64,000 nt of DNA from Clostridium uliginosum (GCF_900112485.1 NZ_FOMG01000012.1:1-64000); one strand, 5' to 3'; positions 7,824 to 15,824 are shown, numbered from the stretch's first letter. The notes: a model not told the origin generated them from the letters alone. Made by a program: numbers and translations.

Positions 7824-7944
7824 ATGGCTAATATAGTTAGTACTGTTAGAATTATTTTAAATAAACGATGGAAATACAGTAGTTCCATTACAAAAAGCGC
7901 AATTTCAGCTTTCAACGGGAGAAGTGCGTCCATTTTTAGAATAA
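7824..7944 (+). pseudogene. small frameshifted gene
   Basis: AAAGGAGGG lies 8 bases before ATG 7824, which opens MANIVSTVRIILNK. After codon 14 the sensible reading moves to another frame, giving DGNTVVPLQKAQFQ then LSTGEVRPFLE and a stop at 7942-7944. Together they would make a roughly 40-residue protein of unknown family. The unshifted frame instead yields a 48-residue product ending at 7969. Either a decayed gene or a sequencing error. Confidence 0.45.
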
Positions 7945-8046
7945 GTACTTACTATAGTGTAAATCCATGATTCTATATCTTTCGGTTAGTTGAATTCATT
8001 ATATATGTGATATGAATTTTATTGCTAATTAAGTTAAGATCTATTT

Positions 8047-8078
8047 AGGACTCAAGGTTTTATACTTTGAGTCCTTTT
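8047..8078 (+). terminator. intrinsic terminator
   Basis: AGGACTCAA pairs with TTGAGTCCT around an 11-base loop and is followed by TTTT. It ends the small unit at 7824. Confidence 0.75.
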
Positions 8079-8259
8079 AATATGTACTTATTTAAACTAA
8101 TAAGCTTTTGACTTTAAAAACTTATGTGAAAAAAATTCGTTAAAAACTCGAATTCTTTATCATATATGTTTAATGTTGAAGTTGAAAGACTTGGGGATAC
8201 ATTTTCTTTCATAAGCCTTTTGCTATTAAGCTTTTTTAATAATTTTCTATTAAAGAAGC

Positions 8260-8472
8260 ATGGATAGAGGGCTTATTTTTATTTGCAAAAAACTTGGAAA
8301 TATTAATTTGTTGGAAGATATATTAGCAGGAAAAATAGGTTTTTCAATAACCTTTGGAATTATAGGATTACTGTATATTCCAGTGAGGTTATTTTTAATC
8401 CTAAAGCTTATGAAACACAAAAATAGAGAAAATTTTGGAGGAATTAAAAATGATAGAATTAGCTTTAAATAA
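8260..8472 (+). CDS. short hydrophobic ORF upstream of ABC-F gene, doubtful
   Basis: 70 codons with a hydrophobic stretch near 28-50 and a basic tail; it overlaps the start of the ABC-F gene by 23 bases. The ATG lies directly after a hairpin (GCTTTTTTAATA / TATTAAAGAAGC, 8230-8259) and has no clear ribosome-binding site. A 33-codon frame with a hydrophobic middle precedes it (8166-8267). These may be remnants of a membrane-protein gene, or leader ORFs for the ABC-F gene. I do not recognise a family. Confidence 0.25.
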   Translation: MDRGLIFICKKLGNINLLEDILAGKIGFSITFGIIGLLYIPVRLFLILKLMKHKNRENFGGIKNDRISFK

Positions 8473-10345
8473 ATTACAAAAGTACTATGGAGCCACTATG
8501 GTTTTAGATGATATCACCTTTGAGGTACAAACATCTGAAAAGGTAGGAATTGTAGGTAGTAATGGGTGTGGAAAAAGTACACTTTTAAAAATAATTATGG
8601 GCATTGAAGATTATGAACACGGGATGATGTCAATTAAAAAAGGAGTAAAATTAGGGTATCTTGAGCAGATGCCAATTTATCCGGATAGCTTTAAAGTCAT
8701 TGATGTATTAAATGCAGCCTTTGAAAAGGTTGATAAATTGTATAAAGAATTAGAACTGCTGGAAAAACAGCTTTCAAGTGTTGATGAATCTAATATGGAG
8801 AGACTATTAAATAAGTATTCAAAGATGCAGGATCTTTATGAGAGTTTAGGAGGCTATGAAAAAGAAGAAAAGTTAAGTAAAGTTTGTACAGGACTTAAGA
8901 TTAATGATAAATTTAAGAAAAAATTATTTTCACAATTGAGTGGTGGAGAAAAAACTACAATAATCCTTGGTAAAATACTACTTCAAAATCCTGATATATT
9001 ATTGCTGGATGAGCCATCAAATCATTTAGATTTAGATGCAATGGAATGGCTTGAAGCCTATCTTAAAGAGTACAAAGGTATAGTAATAATAGTATCCCAT
9101 GACAGATACTTTTTAGATAATGTAGTAACAAAGATAATTGAAATAGAGGATATGGTATCAAAAAGCTATAATGGTAATTACACAGCTTTTGTAAAAGAGA
9201 AGGAAAGACAGCTTAAGCTTCAGATGGATGCCTTTTTAGATCAGGAGAAAAAGATTAAAGCTATGGAAAAGTCCATTGCTCAGTTAAGAGACTGGGGAAT
9301 GAGAGGGGATAACAGTAAATTTTTCAAAAGAGCAGCAAGTATGCAAAAGCTTCTCGATAAGATTCAAATAATAAATAAGCCTGTGCTTGAAAGAGAGAGT
9401 ATTAGTATTAATGCAAATACTGCAGACAGGTCTGGAGATAATGTAGTTATAGTTAAGGACTTATGTAAGAGTTATGGTGAAAAAGTCCTTCTAGATAAAA
9501 CTAATTTGCTGGTAACCAATAGAGAAGCTGTAGCATTAATAGGAGCAAATGGCTGTGGAAAATCAACCTTGATCAAAATTTTATTGGGGATTGATGAGGC
9601 TGATGATGGAACTGCATTCTTAGGAAGTTCTATAAAGCTTGGATATCTGCCACAGAATATAACGTTTAATGATGAGAATAAGACTATATTGGAATGCTTT
9701 AGAGAGGATATAGTAATAACTGAAGGAAAAGCAAGAGAATATCTTGCAAAATATATGTTCTTAGGTGAAAGAGTGTTTAAAAAGGTTAAATCTCTTTCTG
9801 GAGGTGAAAGAAGCAGACTGAAGTTAGCCATGCTCATGTATAGTCAAGTGAACTTATTAATTTTAGATGAACCGACAAACCATTTAGATATTGATTCAAG
9901 AGAGGAACTAGAGGACTTTTTAAAAGAGTTTAAAGGTACATTGTTATTTGTATCTCATGATAGATATTTTATAAATAATATAGTAAGTAGAGTGATAGAA
10001 CTATCAGAGGGTTCCATAATTTCCTATGGTGGTAATTATGAGTATTATAAAGAAAAATCAGTACAACTAAAAGGTTCAACAGTAATTAAAAAAGCTGTCA
10101 ATGAAAATAAGATAACAAAAGCAAAAAAAGAAAAAATATCTAAACAAACTAAACCGCGTAATAATGAGTGTCAGAAATTGAAATTAGAAAAACAAATAGA
10201 AGAATTAGATGAAAGTTTGAAGGTTATAGAAGAGGAAATTAATAAATTCTGTAATAATTATGAAAAGGTAAATAACTTATATAATGAAAAGTTAGAGCTA
10301 CAGAAAAGCATTGATAGATTGATAGAGAAGTATTTAGAATATTAA
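8450..10345 (+). CDS. ABC-F family ATPase
   Basis: 631 residues, two ABC cassettes in one chain and no membrane segments. Walker A sites are GSNGCGKST (about 36) and GANGCGKST (about 362); signatures LSGGEKTT and LSGGERSR; Walker B sites ILLLDEPSNHLD and LLILDEPTNHLD. The charged inter-domain linker and a C-terminal coiled coil (about 580-630) are typical of ABC-F translation factors, some of which protect ribosomes from antibiotics. I start at ATG 8450 after GGAGG; an upstream TTG (8435) lies in that site. Whether it is a resistance or housekeeping member cannot be told by eye. Confidence 0.88.
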   Translation: MIELALNKLQKYYGATMVLDDITFEVQTSEKVGIVGSNGCGKSTLLKIIMGIEDYEHGMMSIKKGVKLGYLEQMPIYPDSFKVIDVLNAAFEKVDKLYKELELLEKQLSSVDESNMERLLNKYSKMQDLYESLGGYEKEEKLSKVCTGLKINDKFKKKLFSQLSGGEKTTIILGKILLQNPDILLLDEPSNHLDLDAMEWLEAYLKEYKGIVIIVSHDRYFLDNVVTKIIEIEDMVSKSYNGNYTAFVKEKERQLKLQMDAFLDQEKKIKAMEKSIAQLRDWGMRGDNSKFFKRAASMQKLLDKIQIINKPVLERESISINANTADRSGDNVVIVKDLCKSYGEKVLLDKTNLLVTNREAVALIGANGCGKSTLIKILLGIDEADDGTAFLGSSIKLGYLPQNITFNDENKTILECFREDIVITEGKAREYLAKYMFLGERVFKKVKSLSGGERSRLKLAMLMYSQVNLLILDEPTNHLDIDSREELEDFLKEFKGTLLFVSHDRYFINNIVSRVIELSEGSIISYGGNYEYYKEKSVQLKGSTVIKKAVNENKITKAKKEKISKQTKPRNNECQKLKLEKQIEELDESLKVIEEEINKFCNNYEKVNNLYNEKLELQKSIDRLIEKYLEY

Positions 10346-10371
10346 ATAAAAGTGAACATTTTTGAAAATAA

Positions 10372-10442
10372 AAATAAACTATATCATTTATTGACACATA
10401 TATCATTTGATGATATAGTTTATTTAATGATATATCATTAAA
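10372..10442 (+). promoter_or_regulatory. promoter nested in operator palindromes, before padR
   Basis: A consensus promoter TTGACA (10391-10396), 17-base spacer, TATAGT (10414-10419) sits inside three symmetric elements. AAATAAACTATATCAT (10372-10387) is a perfect inverted match to 10410-10425. TATATCAT-N3-ATGATATA (10399-10417) covers the spacer and -10 box. TTTAATGATATATCATTAAA (10423-10442) is a perfect 20-bp palindrome just downstream. PadR repressors bind such TATCAT/ATGATA dyads, so autoregulation is likely. Confidence 0.75.
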
Positions 10443-10469
10443 AGATATACGGCGGAGGTGACATAGGAT

Positions 10470-10802
10470 TTGGCTAGAAATAAGTCTTTAGAGATGGGTG
10501 AACTCACAGATGCTTACTATTATATTCTGCTATCTTTAATAAAACCTAAACATGGTTATTTAATTATGAAATCAGTTGAAGAAATGTCTGAAGGTGCATT
10601 TTCAATAGGTCCTGCATCATTATATACAAGTATAAAAAAACTTCTTGATGCAGAATTTATAAAACTTACACAAGAATCAGAACAGAAAAAAGTTTATGTA
10701 GTAACAGATAACGGTATTGAATCTTTAAAAAATGAAATTAAAAGAAAGAGTAAAATGATTAAAATTGCTGAAAAGATATTTAATGATGAGGAGATGTTAT
10801 AA
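10470..10802 (+). CDS. PadR-family transcriptional regulator
   Basis: 110 residues. The N-terminal PadR winged helix is clear: LTDAYYYILLSLIKPKHGYLI, then SIGPASLYTSIKKLLDAEFI and a wing with KKVYVVTDNG. The short C-terminal helix belongs to the small PadR-s2 type. Start at TTG 10470, 9 bases after GGAGGTGA; an in-frame ATG at 10494 would lose part of the first helix. One base separates its stop from the DUF2812 gene, the usual partner. A palindrome-laden promoter lies upstream. Confidence 0.9.
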   Translation: MARNKSLEMGELTDAYYYILLSLIKPKHGYLIMKSVEEMSEGAFSIGPASLYTSIKKLLDAEFIKLTQESEQKKVYVVTDNGIESLKNEIKRKSKMIKIAEKIFNDEEML

Positions 10803-10803
10803 T

Positions 10804-11514
10804 ATGTTTAATACAAAATATGTTATGAACAAGGGATTATCAGTTGCAGAACATGAAGAAATGCAGATGTTATCAGAATATGCTAGTAGGGGTTGGAAGT
10901 TAGATAAATGTGTATTCTTAGGATATAAACTAAAAAAAGCTAAACCTGAAAATTTACAATATGATTTAGATTATAGAAAAAATCCAGATAAAGATTATTT
11001 TTTATATTTTGAAGAAGCAGGATGGAATAAGGTGTGTTCTGTAGGAAATACGATACATATCTTTAGTGCTCCTGAAGGAACAAAATTAATTTATACTGAT
11101 AATGATACTGAAATAGAAAAATATATAAGCATATATGAGTCAACTAAAAAAGTGGCAATACCATCTTCGGTATGTTCTATTTTACTTATGTTTTTAATAC
11201 TTCTTGCTAAATATAATTACTTACCTGACATATGTAGAATAAGATTTGCTGTTATTTTAATGCCTACACTAGCAATTACTATTTTTACAACAATACCATG
11301 TATAAATTATTATTCTAAAATAAATGAACTTCAGAAAGTTTCTAATTCCAATAAAAAACATAAAATAAGTAGATTTGCAATAATAATGCTTATATCATTT
11401 ATATTTTTGCTTATTTTATTCGGTTTAAAGATTATAAGTATAAGCATGGCAATATTTTCTTTTATTTGGTTAATTATTATTCTATTATCTGTATCCAGAA
11501 ATTCTGTAAAATAA
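10804..11514 (+). CDS. DUF2812 membrane protein
   Basis: 236 residues. The first 120 form the soluble DUF2812 region (GLSVAEHEEMQMLSEYASRG, DLDYRKNP, YFLYFEEAGW). Four hydrophobic segments follow (about 127-145, 155-175, 193-212, 215-233). DUF2812 proteins are routinely encoded beside PadR repressors and are thought to be membrane stress or transport factors; no activity is established. Start at ATG 10804, one base after the padR stop, with GAGGAG just upstream. A frame opening at 10765 overlaps padR and is not used. Confidence 0.85.
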   Translation: MFNTKYVMNKGLSVAEHEEMQMLSEYASRGWKLDKCVFLGYKLKKAKPENLQYDLDYRKNPDKDYFLYFEEAGWNKVCSVGNTIHIFSAPEGTKLIYTDNDTEIEKYISIYESTKKVAIPSSVCSILLMFLILLAKYNYLPDICRIRFAVILMPTLAITIFTTIPCINYYSKINELQKVSNSNKKHKISRFAIIMLISFIFLLILFGLKIISISMAIFSFIWLIIILLSVSRNSVK

Positions 11515-11573
11515 AAATACTAGAATCATATATCTTAAAAATTATTTGAGATATATGATTCTAGTATTTTTAT
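11513..11573. terminator. strong bidirectional terminator
   Basis: About 22 bases of perfect inverted repeat (AAAAATACTAGAATC... / ...GATTCTAGTATTTTT) with a 12-base loop immediately after the DUF2812 stop, flanked by A and T runs. Confidence 0.85.
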
Positions 11574-11713
11574 GTTTATGTACTAACATTTAACTATGCA
11601 ACAGGTGGTATGTAATATTCAAAATAAACAACAGATTAAAATATTACATTCTGAATGTGCACAATACTACTAAGAGATGTTACCCCAAACTATATCACTT
11701 ACTACTGATACGG

Positions 11714-11764
11714 TGAACCTTACCATAAGTAAATGTAAAACACACTGAAAGTAATATGGTAAGC
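11714..11764. repeat. imperfect hairpin
   Basis: CTTACCATA pairs with TATGGTAAG around a loop of about 28 bases. No associated gene; the remainder of 11574-11873 shows nothing else I can support. Confidence 0.3.
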
Positions 11765-11873
11765 TTTGTTTAATTTATATATAATATAGATGGGATAAAA
11801 ATATAATTTAAGATGTATTATAGATATCTAAATTAAGAACTAAATTTAATAATTTTTTGATTTTATTGAATTT

Positions 11874-12035
11874 AGGCACATTTAAAAAAATAACAAGTCC
11901 ATCTGCCAAGCCTATTTTCCATCATACTGCGTCAGCAGATTTCCCTAATAGGCCCACTATGAGGGCACTCTACTTCCTTGCCTGATAAAAAATAATCGAT
12001 GGCATTTTGGACTTATTATTTTCTTTCATGTGCCT
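11874..12035. repeat. GGCACAT repeat, full-length copy (162 bp)
   Basis: Ends AGGCACAT and ATGTGCCT continue as an inverted repeat of about 27 bp (ATAACAAGTCCA / TGGACTTATTATT). The interior keeps TCTGCCAAGCCTATTTTCCA, a TGCGTCAGCAGA core and an AATAGGCCC motif. It is nearly identical to 56987-57147. No ORF. It looks like a MITE or a structured-RNA repeat. Confidence 0.75.
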
Positions 12036-12118
12036 TAAGTTACTATGATGTTTCAGGTTTTTAAATTGATTATTTATAGTAAGAAGTTTGAATGAAAATC
12101 TATACAATTGATAGGCAA

Positions 12119-12252
12119 AAAGGAGGCATGTTTTTTATGGGTACACCTGTTATTTATGCATAGCAAAGGCTATTGCATAACAGTTAATAATTAAATTATG
12201 AAATAGCTTTTGCCCAAACCTAAAATAGTATTATATTTAGGAGGAGCAGATA
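12119..12252 (+). promoter_or_regulatory. leader A: uORF plus alternative hairpins (copy 1)
   Basis: This leader precedes the split CD3324-type gene. AGGAGG (12121-12126) serves an 8-codon uORF at 12137-12163 (Met-Gly-Thr-Pro-Val-Ile-Tyr-Ala-stop). The uORF stop lies inside hairpin H1 (12156-12164 with 12169-12178). H1 is incompatible with H2 (12163-12174 with 12202-12213). A third hairpin, CCTAAA (12219-12224) with TTTAGG (12236-12241), covers part of the Shine-Dalgarno of the main ORF. The same arrangement occurs at 14843-14962. It looks like a translation attenuator. Confidence 0.75.
12137..12163 (+). CDS. 8-codon upstream ORF in leader A
   Basis: ATG GGT ACA CCT GTT ATT TAT GCA TAG. The spacing to AGGAGG is 10 bases. 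An in-frame ATG at 12128 lies too close to that site. The counterpart at 14856-14882 has the same length and ends in Ala-stop, which argues for a real leader peptide. Confidence 0.55.
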   Translation: MGTPVIYA

Positions 12253-12452
12253 ATGAGCTATGCAAGTGCCAGGGAGATTTTCCCTGAAGATATATTAAAA
12301 ATAATACAACAATATGTGGATGGTGAATGCATTTATATACCAAGGAAAGAAGAAAATAAAATGGCATGGGGGGAGATAACCTGTAAATGTCAACATCAAA
12401 ATGTTGAAAAGTTCCAACATGAAAATGCATAAATATTTGATAGTTAATTTAA

Positions 12453-13211
12453 TTAGTCTCTAGTTCTTTCTTGTTGAATTAGATCATAAACATCCTTTGT
12501 TCTATATGAGGGTCCAACAATTTTTACAATATGAGAATGATGCAATAGTCTATCTAATATTGCATTAGCCAAAGTTACATCAGAGAAAACATCTCCCCAC
12601 TTACTGAATGGCTGATTAGTTGTTATTATAGTAGAATTATGCTCATATCTCTTTGTTATAAGTTGAAAAAATAAATTAGCACCTAAGTGGTCGACTGGAA
12701 GATATCCAATTTCATCAATGATTAATAATCTATATTTATTATAGTGCTTTAATCTTGCTTCTAAACGATTTTCATCATATGCTTTTCTTAAATTTTGTAT
12801 TAAATCATGGCAGGTAATAAAATATGTAAGATATCTTTTACTCGCTGCTTCAACTCCGATAGCGGTAGCTAAGTGCGTTTTTCCAACACCAGGAGTTCCA
12901 TAGAACAATATATTTTCTTTATTCTCAATAAATCTTAATGAACACAAATCTTTAATCTGAGCCTTATTAACCGAAGGTTGGAAGTCATAATCATATTCAT
13001 CAGCTCTTTTTACAAAAGGAAAACCGGCTACCGTTATTTGTATCTTTGAAGCCATTGCATTTTTATATGCTATTTCTTTATCGGTTAGATGCACAAGGGC
13101 ATCTAACACAGGAGTTCCTTCTTTTACAGCAGTATCTAAATAGTTAGGAACATAGGAATACATTTTTTCTAATTTTAAAGTTTCTAAGTTATTTAATAAT
13201 TTGGCATACAT
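12453..13211 (-). CDS. istB: IS21 helper ATPase IstB
   Basis: 252 residues, a DnaC/DnaA-like AAA+ protein that forms filaments on target DNA and activates the IstA transposase. The Walker A site is GTPGVGKTHLATA near 105, Walker B LLIIDEIGYLPVD near 168, and sensor-like TTNQPFSKWGD near 200. Normal length and apparently intact. It lies 9 bases downstream of istA. Confidence 0.95.
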   Translation of the reverse strand: MYAKLLNNLETLKLEKMYSYVPNYLDTAVKEGTPVLDALVHLTDKEIAYKNAMASKIQITVAGFPFVKRADEYDYDFQPSVNKAQIKDLCSLRFIENKENILFYGTPGVGKTHLATAIGVEAASKRYLTYFITCHDLIQNLRKAYDENRLEARLKHYNKYRLLIIDEIGYLPVDHLGANLFFQLITKRYEHNSTIITTNQPFSKWGDVFSDVTLANAILDRLLHHSHIVKIVGPSYRTKDVYDLIQQERTRD

Positions 13212-13220
13212 TTAAATTCC

Positions 13221-14453
13221 TCACTCTCTTAATAATATATCCATCATCGTCATATTTTCTTTTATAAATTCATCTATTTTCGCATCTGTAAGATGCTTAC
13301 ATGCATCAGATTTTAGTATTTCATGCATATGCCCAACTTTATAGTTATATTTATTTTCACTTAGTGAGTGACATACAATGAAATCTTCATTATAATAAAT
13401 ACTGATATTGCCATCACATGCCTGGGTAATATTAACCTTTAGACCAATGTATTTGGTTGGAACAGAGTATTTTCTACCTTTGTAATTAACCATAGATTCT
13501 TTTGATACCTTATATTCTTTTTCGCAGGAGACATATGATACCAATGAATCCATTGGTGGCAATGGTTTAAGATACTCTAGTTCTTTATTTAAACGACTTA
13601 AAGGAGTTTCGTTTATTGCTTGTGATACTTCATTATTCACTTCTTTCATGAAATCTTGGACTATTCTATCTAAATCATCATAATCCTCAAATTCGCAATT
13701 ATAAACGGCCAAACGGTTAGTAAGACGTGCGAGGGATTCAACTTTTCCCTTTGTTTGTGGCCTATATGGCCGACATGCAATAGGTTTGAAACCAGCATCA
13801 TTTGTAAAATGTTTAAAAATTTTATTAAATTCAACACTAGAAAATGTTGATTTACTTCTATCTACTACTGTTTTCATATTATCAAATAATATTTCCTGTG
13901 GTATTCCTCCAAAATAGCTAAATGCAGAGATCATGCATTTGAATAGAGTTTTCTGTTCTCTATTAGTAGTTAGTTTTACATATTTTATTCTTGAATAACC
14001 AAGTACCATTAGGAAAATATTCACCTTAAATATTTCGCCATGTTTACTTATCATAGTCAAATTTTCTTTCCAATCTACTTGGGCTTGTAGCCCTGGCGTT
14101 GTTTCAAATCTAACAGTCGCTTTTTGAATTTCAACATTTTTATATTTTTTTACAAATGCGGCTACTGTACTATATTTACCTTTATATCCTTTCTTCTCAA
14201 TAAATTTATACACTGCCATAGCAGTGGCTCCGTAAGTATCTACTTTTTCAATAATAATGGATTTATAATCATCAATAAATGATTCATAAACCCTTGATGA
14301 TTTTTTAGGTTCTAGCTCCCCTGAATTGATTTTTAAATACCTGTCTATTGTTCTTGAATCGCAATTAAATCTTCGTGCTAATTCACTTTTATTCAATAAG
14401 CCATGCTCCTCTCTAGTGTATTTTTTTAGTTTATTATGTATATCTGTTCTCAT
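13221..14453 (-). CDS. istA: IS21 transposase IstA
   Basis: About 410 residues from ATG 14453, preceded by AGGTG at suitable distance; the frame is open upstream to 14489. N-terminal helix-turn-helix (NKSELARRFNCDSRTIDRYL), then an rve-type DDE integrase core: AQVDWKEN, EILFDNMKTVV and KGKVESLAR carry the two Asp and the Glu. C-terminal Mu-type beta barrel (NYKGRKYSVP). Full length, so the element can be autonomous. Confidence 0.95.
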   Translation of the reverse strand: MRTDIHNKLKKYTREEHGLLNKSELARRFNCDSRTIDRYLKINSGELEPKKSSRVYESFIDDYKSIIIEKVDTYGATAMAVYKFIEKKGYKGKYSTVAAFVKKYKNVEIQKATVRFETTPGLQAQVDWKENLTMISKHGEIFKVNIFLMVLGYSRIKYVKLTTNREQKTLFKCMISAFSYFGGIPQEILFDNMKTVVDRSKSTFSSVEFNKIFKHFTNDAGFKPIACRPYRPQTKGKVESLARLTNRLAVYNCEFEDYDDLDRIVQDFMKEVNNEVSQAINETPLSRLNKELEYLKPLPPMDSLVSYVSCEKEYKVSKESMVNYKGRKYSVPTKYIGLKVNITQACDGNISIYYNEDFIVCHSLSENKYNYKVGHMHEILKSDACKHLTDAKIDEFIKENMTMMDILLRE

Positions 14454-14842
14454 TATAATTGCACCTACTTCATTAGAAATCCTATACAATTATATCTTGA
14501 AAAAACTATACATAAAAAGTGCATAAATTCCTACATTTCCATGTTGGAACTTTTATGCACTTTCATATTAACATTTACAATAACCAAAAGTAAAGAAGAA
14601 CTTCTGGTTAGAAACAAGAGGATATATGAAGATTATTTATCAGGAATATCTATTCAAAACCTTTCAAAAACATATTATTTGTCACCAAAAACTATACAAA
14701 GAATTATTTTACAAAAAAAGAATATATGATAATAGAAAGTGCGCTGTCTAATTTGTACTGGATGGCGCATTTTTATTTATTAAATAAGAATGAGGTTTTA
14801 TGTAATATGCAGAGTTGATAAAATATATATAGAAAAAAGATT

Positions 14843-14962
14843 GGAGGAATTATTTATGACAATAGATATTTTTAATGCATAGCAGAGGCTATTGCATTAT
14901 GATAAAAATGTGATGAAATAGCCTTTGCAAATCCTAAAAAATAAAGACTTTGGAGGAGCAAA
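14843..14962 (+). promoter_or_regulatory. leader B: uORF plus alternative hairpins (copy 2)
   Basis: This leader precedes the DUF1062 gene. GGAGG (14843-14847) serves an 8-codon uORF at 14856-14882 (Met-Thr-Ile-Asp-Ile-Phe-Asn-Ala-stop). H1: 14875-14883 with 14888-14897. H2: 14882-14893 with 14917-14928. H3: TCCTAAA (14932-14938) with TTTGGA (14949-14954), which includes the main Shine-Dalgarno. The 23-base H1 block differs from leader A at one position. The H2 base changes keep pairing through G-U or G-C swaps. Confidence 0.75.
14856..14882 (+). CDS. 8-codon upstream ORF in leader B
   Basis: ATG ACA ATA GAT ATT TTT AAT GCA TAG, 8 bases after GGAGG. Same codon count and final Ala-stop as the uORF at 12137; the other residues differ, so position and stop may matter more than the peptide sequence. 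Confidence 0.55.
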   Translation: MTIDIFNA

Positions 14963-15580
14963 ATGAGCTATTTTAAAAAATATCAATGGGAACTAGTCCC
15001 TAAAAATTTACCAATAGTAAGAAGGAATTGCCCTAAATGTAATGAAAAAGCACGCTATATAAATAGTGAAAAATTTAGAGTAAATGCAAATAAAAATAGC
15101 ATTGATATTTGGTTGATTTATCAATGTGAAAAATGTAAATCAACTTGGAATATGACAATATATGAAAGAATAAAACCATATGATATTAATAAAGATGAGT
15201 ATGAAAAATTTCTTTCTAATGATAAAGAATTGGCTAGAGAATATGCTTTTAATTTAAGTATATATAATAAAAATAAAGCTGAAGTTATCCTAGAAGACGT
15301 TAATTATGAATTAATCCAAAAGAAATTAGAAGCATATTATATCAATGAAAATGAACTTGTTATTGAAATTGTTTGTAAGTATCCAATAGAACTCAGAGTA
15401 GATAAGCTTTTAAGTGATACACTTGGAATTTCAAGAAACAAAATAAAAAATATGAATAAAAAAGGAGTAATCTTCATTAAGGATAATAAAAATTCATTAA
15501 ATATAAAAGTAAGAGATAAAATGGAGATACATGTTTTAAATGTAGTAGAAAATATAGAAATTTTAGAAGCTATAGTATAA
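14963..15580 (+). CDS. DUF1062 protein: zinc ribbon plus S4-like RNA-binding tail
   Basis: 205 residues. The N-terminal zinc ribbon is CPKC (about 24-27) and CEKC (about 55-58) followed by STWNMTIYERI, as in DUF1062 proteins. The C-terminal part, RVDKLLSDTLGISRNKIKNM then KKGVIFI...VRDKMEIHV, follows the S4 fold pattern (LDxxL, ISR, G-V, GD-x-I), which suggests RNA or ribosome binding. Start at ATG 14963 after GGAGGAGC. It shares its leader with the split CD3324-type gene, so the two were probably co-regulated. The function is inferred; DUF1062 has none established to my knowledge. Confidence 0.75.
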   Translation: MSYFKKYQWELVPKNLPIVRRNCPKCNEKARYINSEKFRVNANKNSIDIWLIYQCEKCKSTWNMTIYERIKPYDINKDEYEKFLSNDKELAREYAFNLSIYNKNKAEVILEDVNYELIQKKLEAYYINENELVIEIVCKYPIELRVDKLLSDTLGISRNKIKNMNKKGVIFIKDNKNSLNIKVRDKMEIHVLNVVENIEILEAIV

Positions 15581-15766
15581 GTCATTTCAAAAATCACTAT
15601 AAACAAAGCTGGAGAGAGTGAAGCAATAGAGCTTAATATAAGTGATAACTTAATAATGTATTTAAGTAATGGAGGAGAACTAAGTCCGGATTATGGAGGT
15701 GGTTCTCCTTCTTCTTTGCTTTATAGAATAAGGTTGAAGATAAATCCTGCGAATTATTTTATGTAA
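15581..15766 (+). pseudogene. open reading remnant after DUF1062 stop
   Basis: The 61 codons directly after the DUF1062 stop stay open in the same frame (ITINKAGESEAIELN, MYLSNGGELSPDYGGG, SSLLYRIRLKINP) and look coding, but have no start or ribosome-binding site. Probably the 3' remnant of another gene; readthrough extension of DUF1062 is less likely. No family recognised. Confidence 0.35.
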
Positions 15767-15794
15767 TTTAATATAACATCTGTATAAAAAATAT

Positions 15795-15824
15795 ACCACT
15801 TACAAGTAATAACTAACCACTTAC
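15795..15824 (+). promoter_or_regulatory. LytTR-type direct repeat operator
   Basis: ACCACTTAC occurs twice (15795-15803 and 15816-15824) with a 12-base spacer, 21 bases start to start. Two 9-bp direct repeats two helical turns apart are the standard binding site of LytTR regulators, and a LytTR gene starts 62 bases downstream. Confidence 0.7.

Larger units (their letters stand above)
12382..14579 (-). mobile_element. IS21-family insertion sequence, complete (2198 bp)
   Basis: Terminal inverted repeats start TGTAAATGT at both ends, with further shared inner repeats (AAAGTTCCAACATG on both sides). The 6-bp target ATAACC is duplicated at 12376-12381 and 14580-14585. It encodes intact istA and istB on the minus strand, so it is probably recent and possibly active. 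Confidence 0.92.
12253..14729 (+). pseudogene. CD3324-family gene split by IS21
   Basis: The 5' part, 12253-12381 (43 codons: MSYASAREIFPEDILK, GECIYIPRKEENKMAWGEIT), and the 3' part, 14586-14729 (KSKEELLVRNKRIYED, LSPKTIQRIIL), rejoin in frame across the insertion to give 90 residues. That matches the small CD3324-type proteins, with an N-terminal IYIPRK motif and a C-terminal helix-turn-helix. The duplicated target ATAACC flanks the element. As it stands, the 5' part reads 16 codons into the element and stops at 12430-12432 (59 aa). GGAGGAGC lies upstream of the ATG. Confidence 0.85.

Noticed and set aside
9472..9837. 121-codon minus-strand frame inside the first ABC-F gene
   Set aside because: Antisense shadow over the second ATPase cassette; no start signals.
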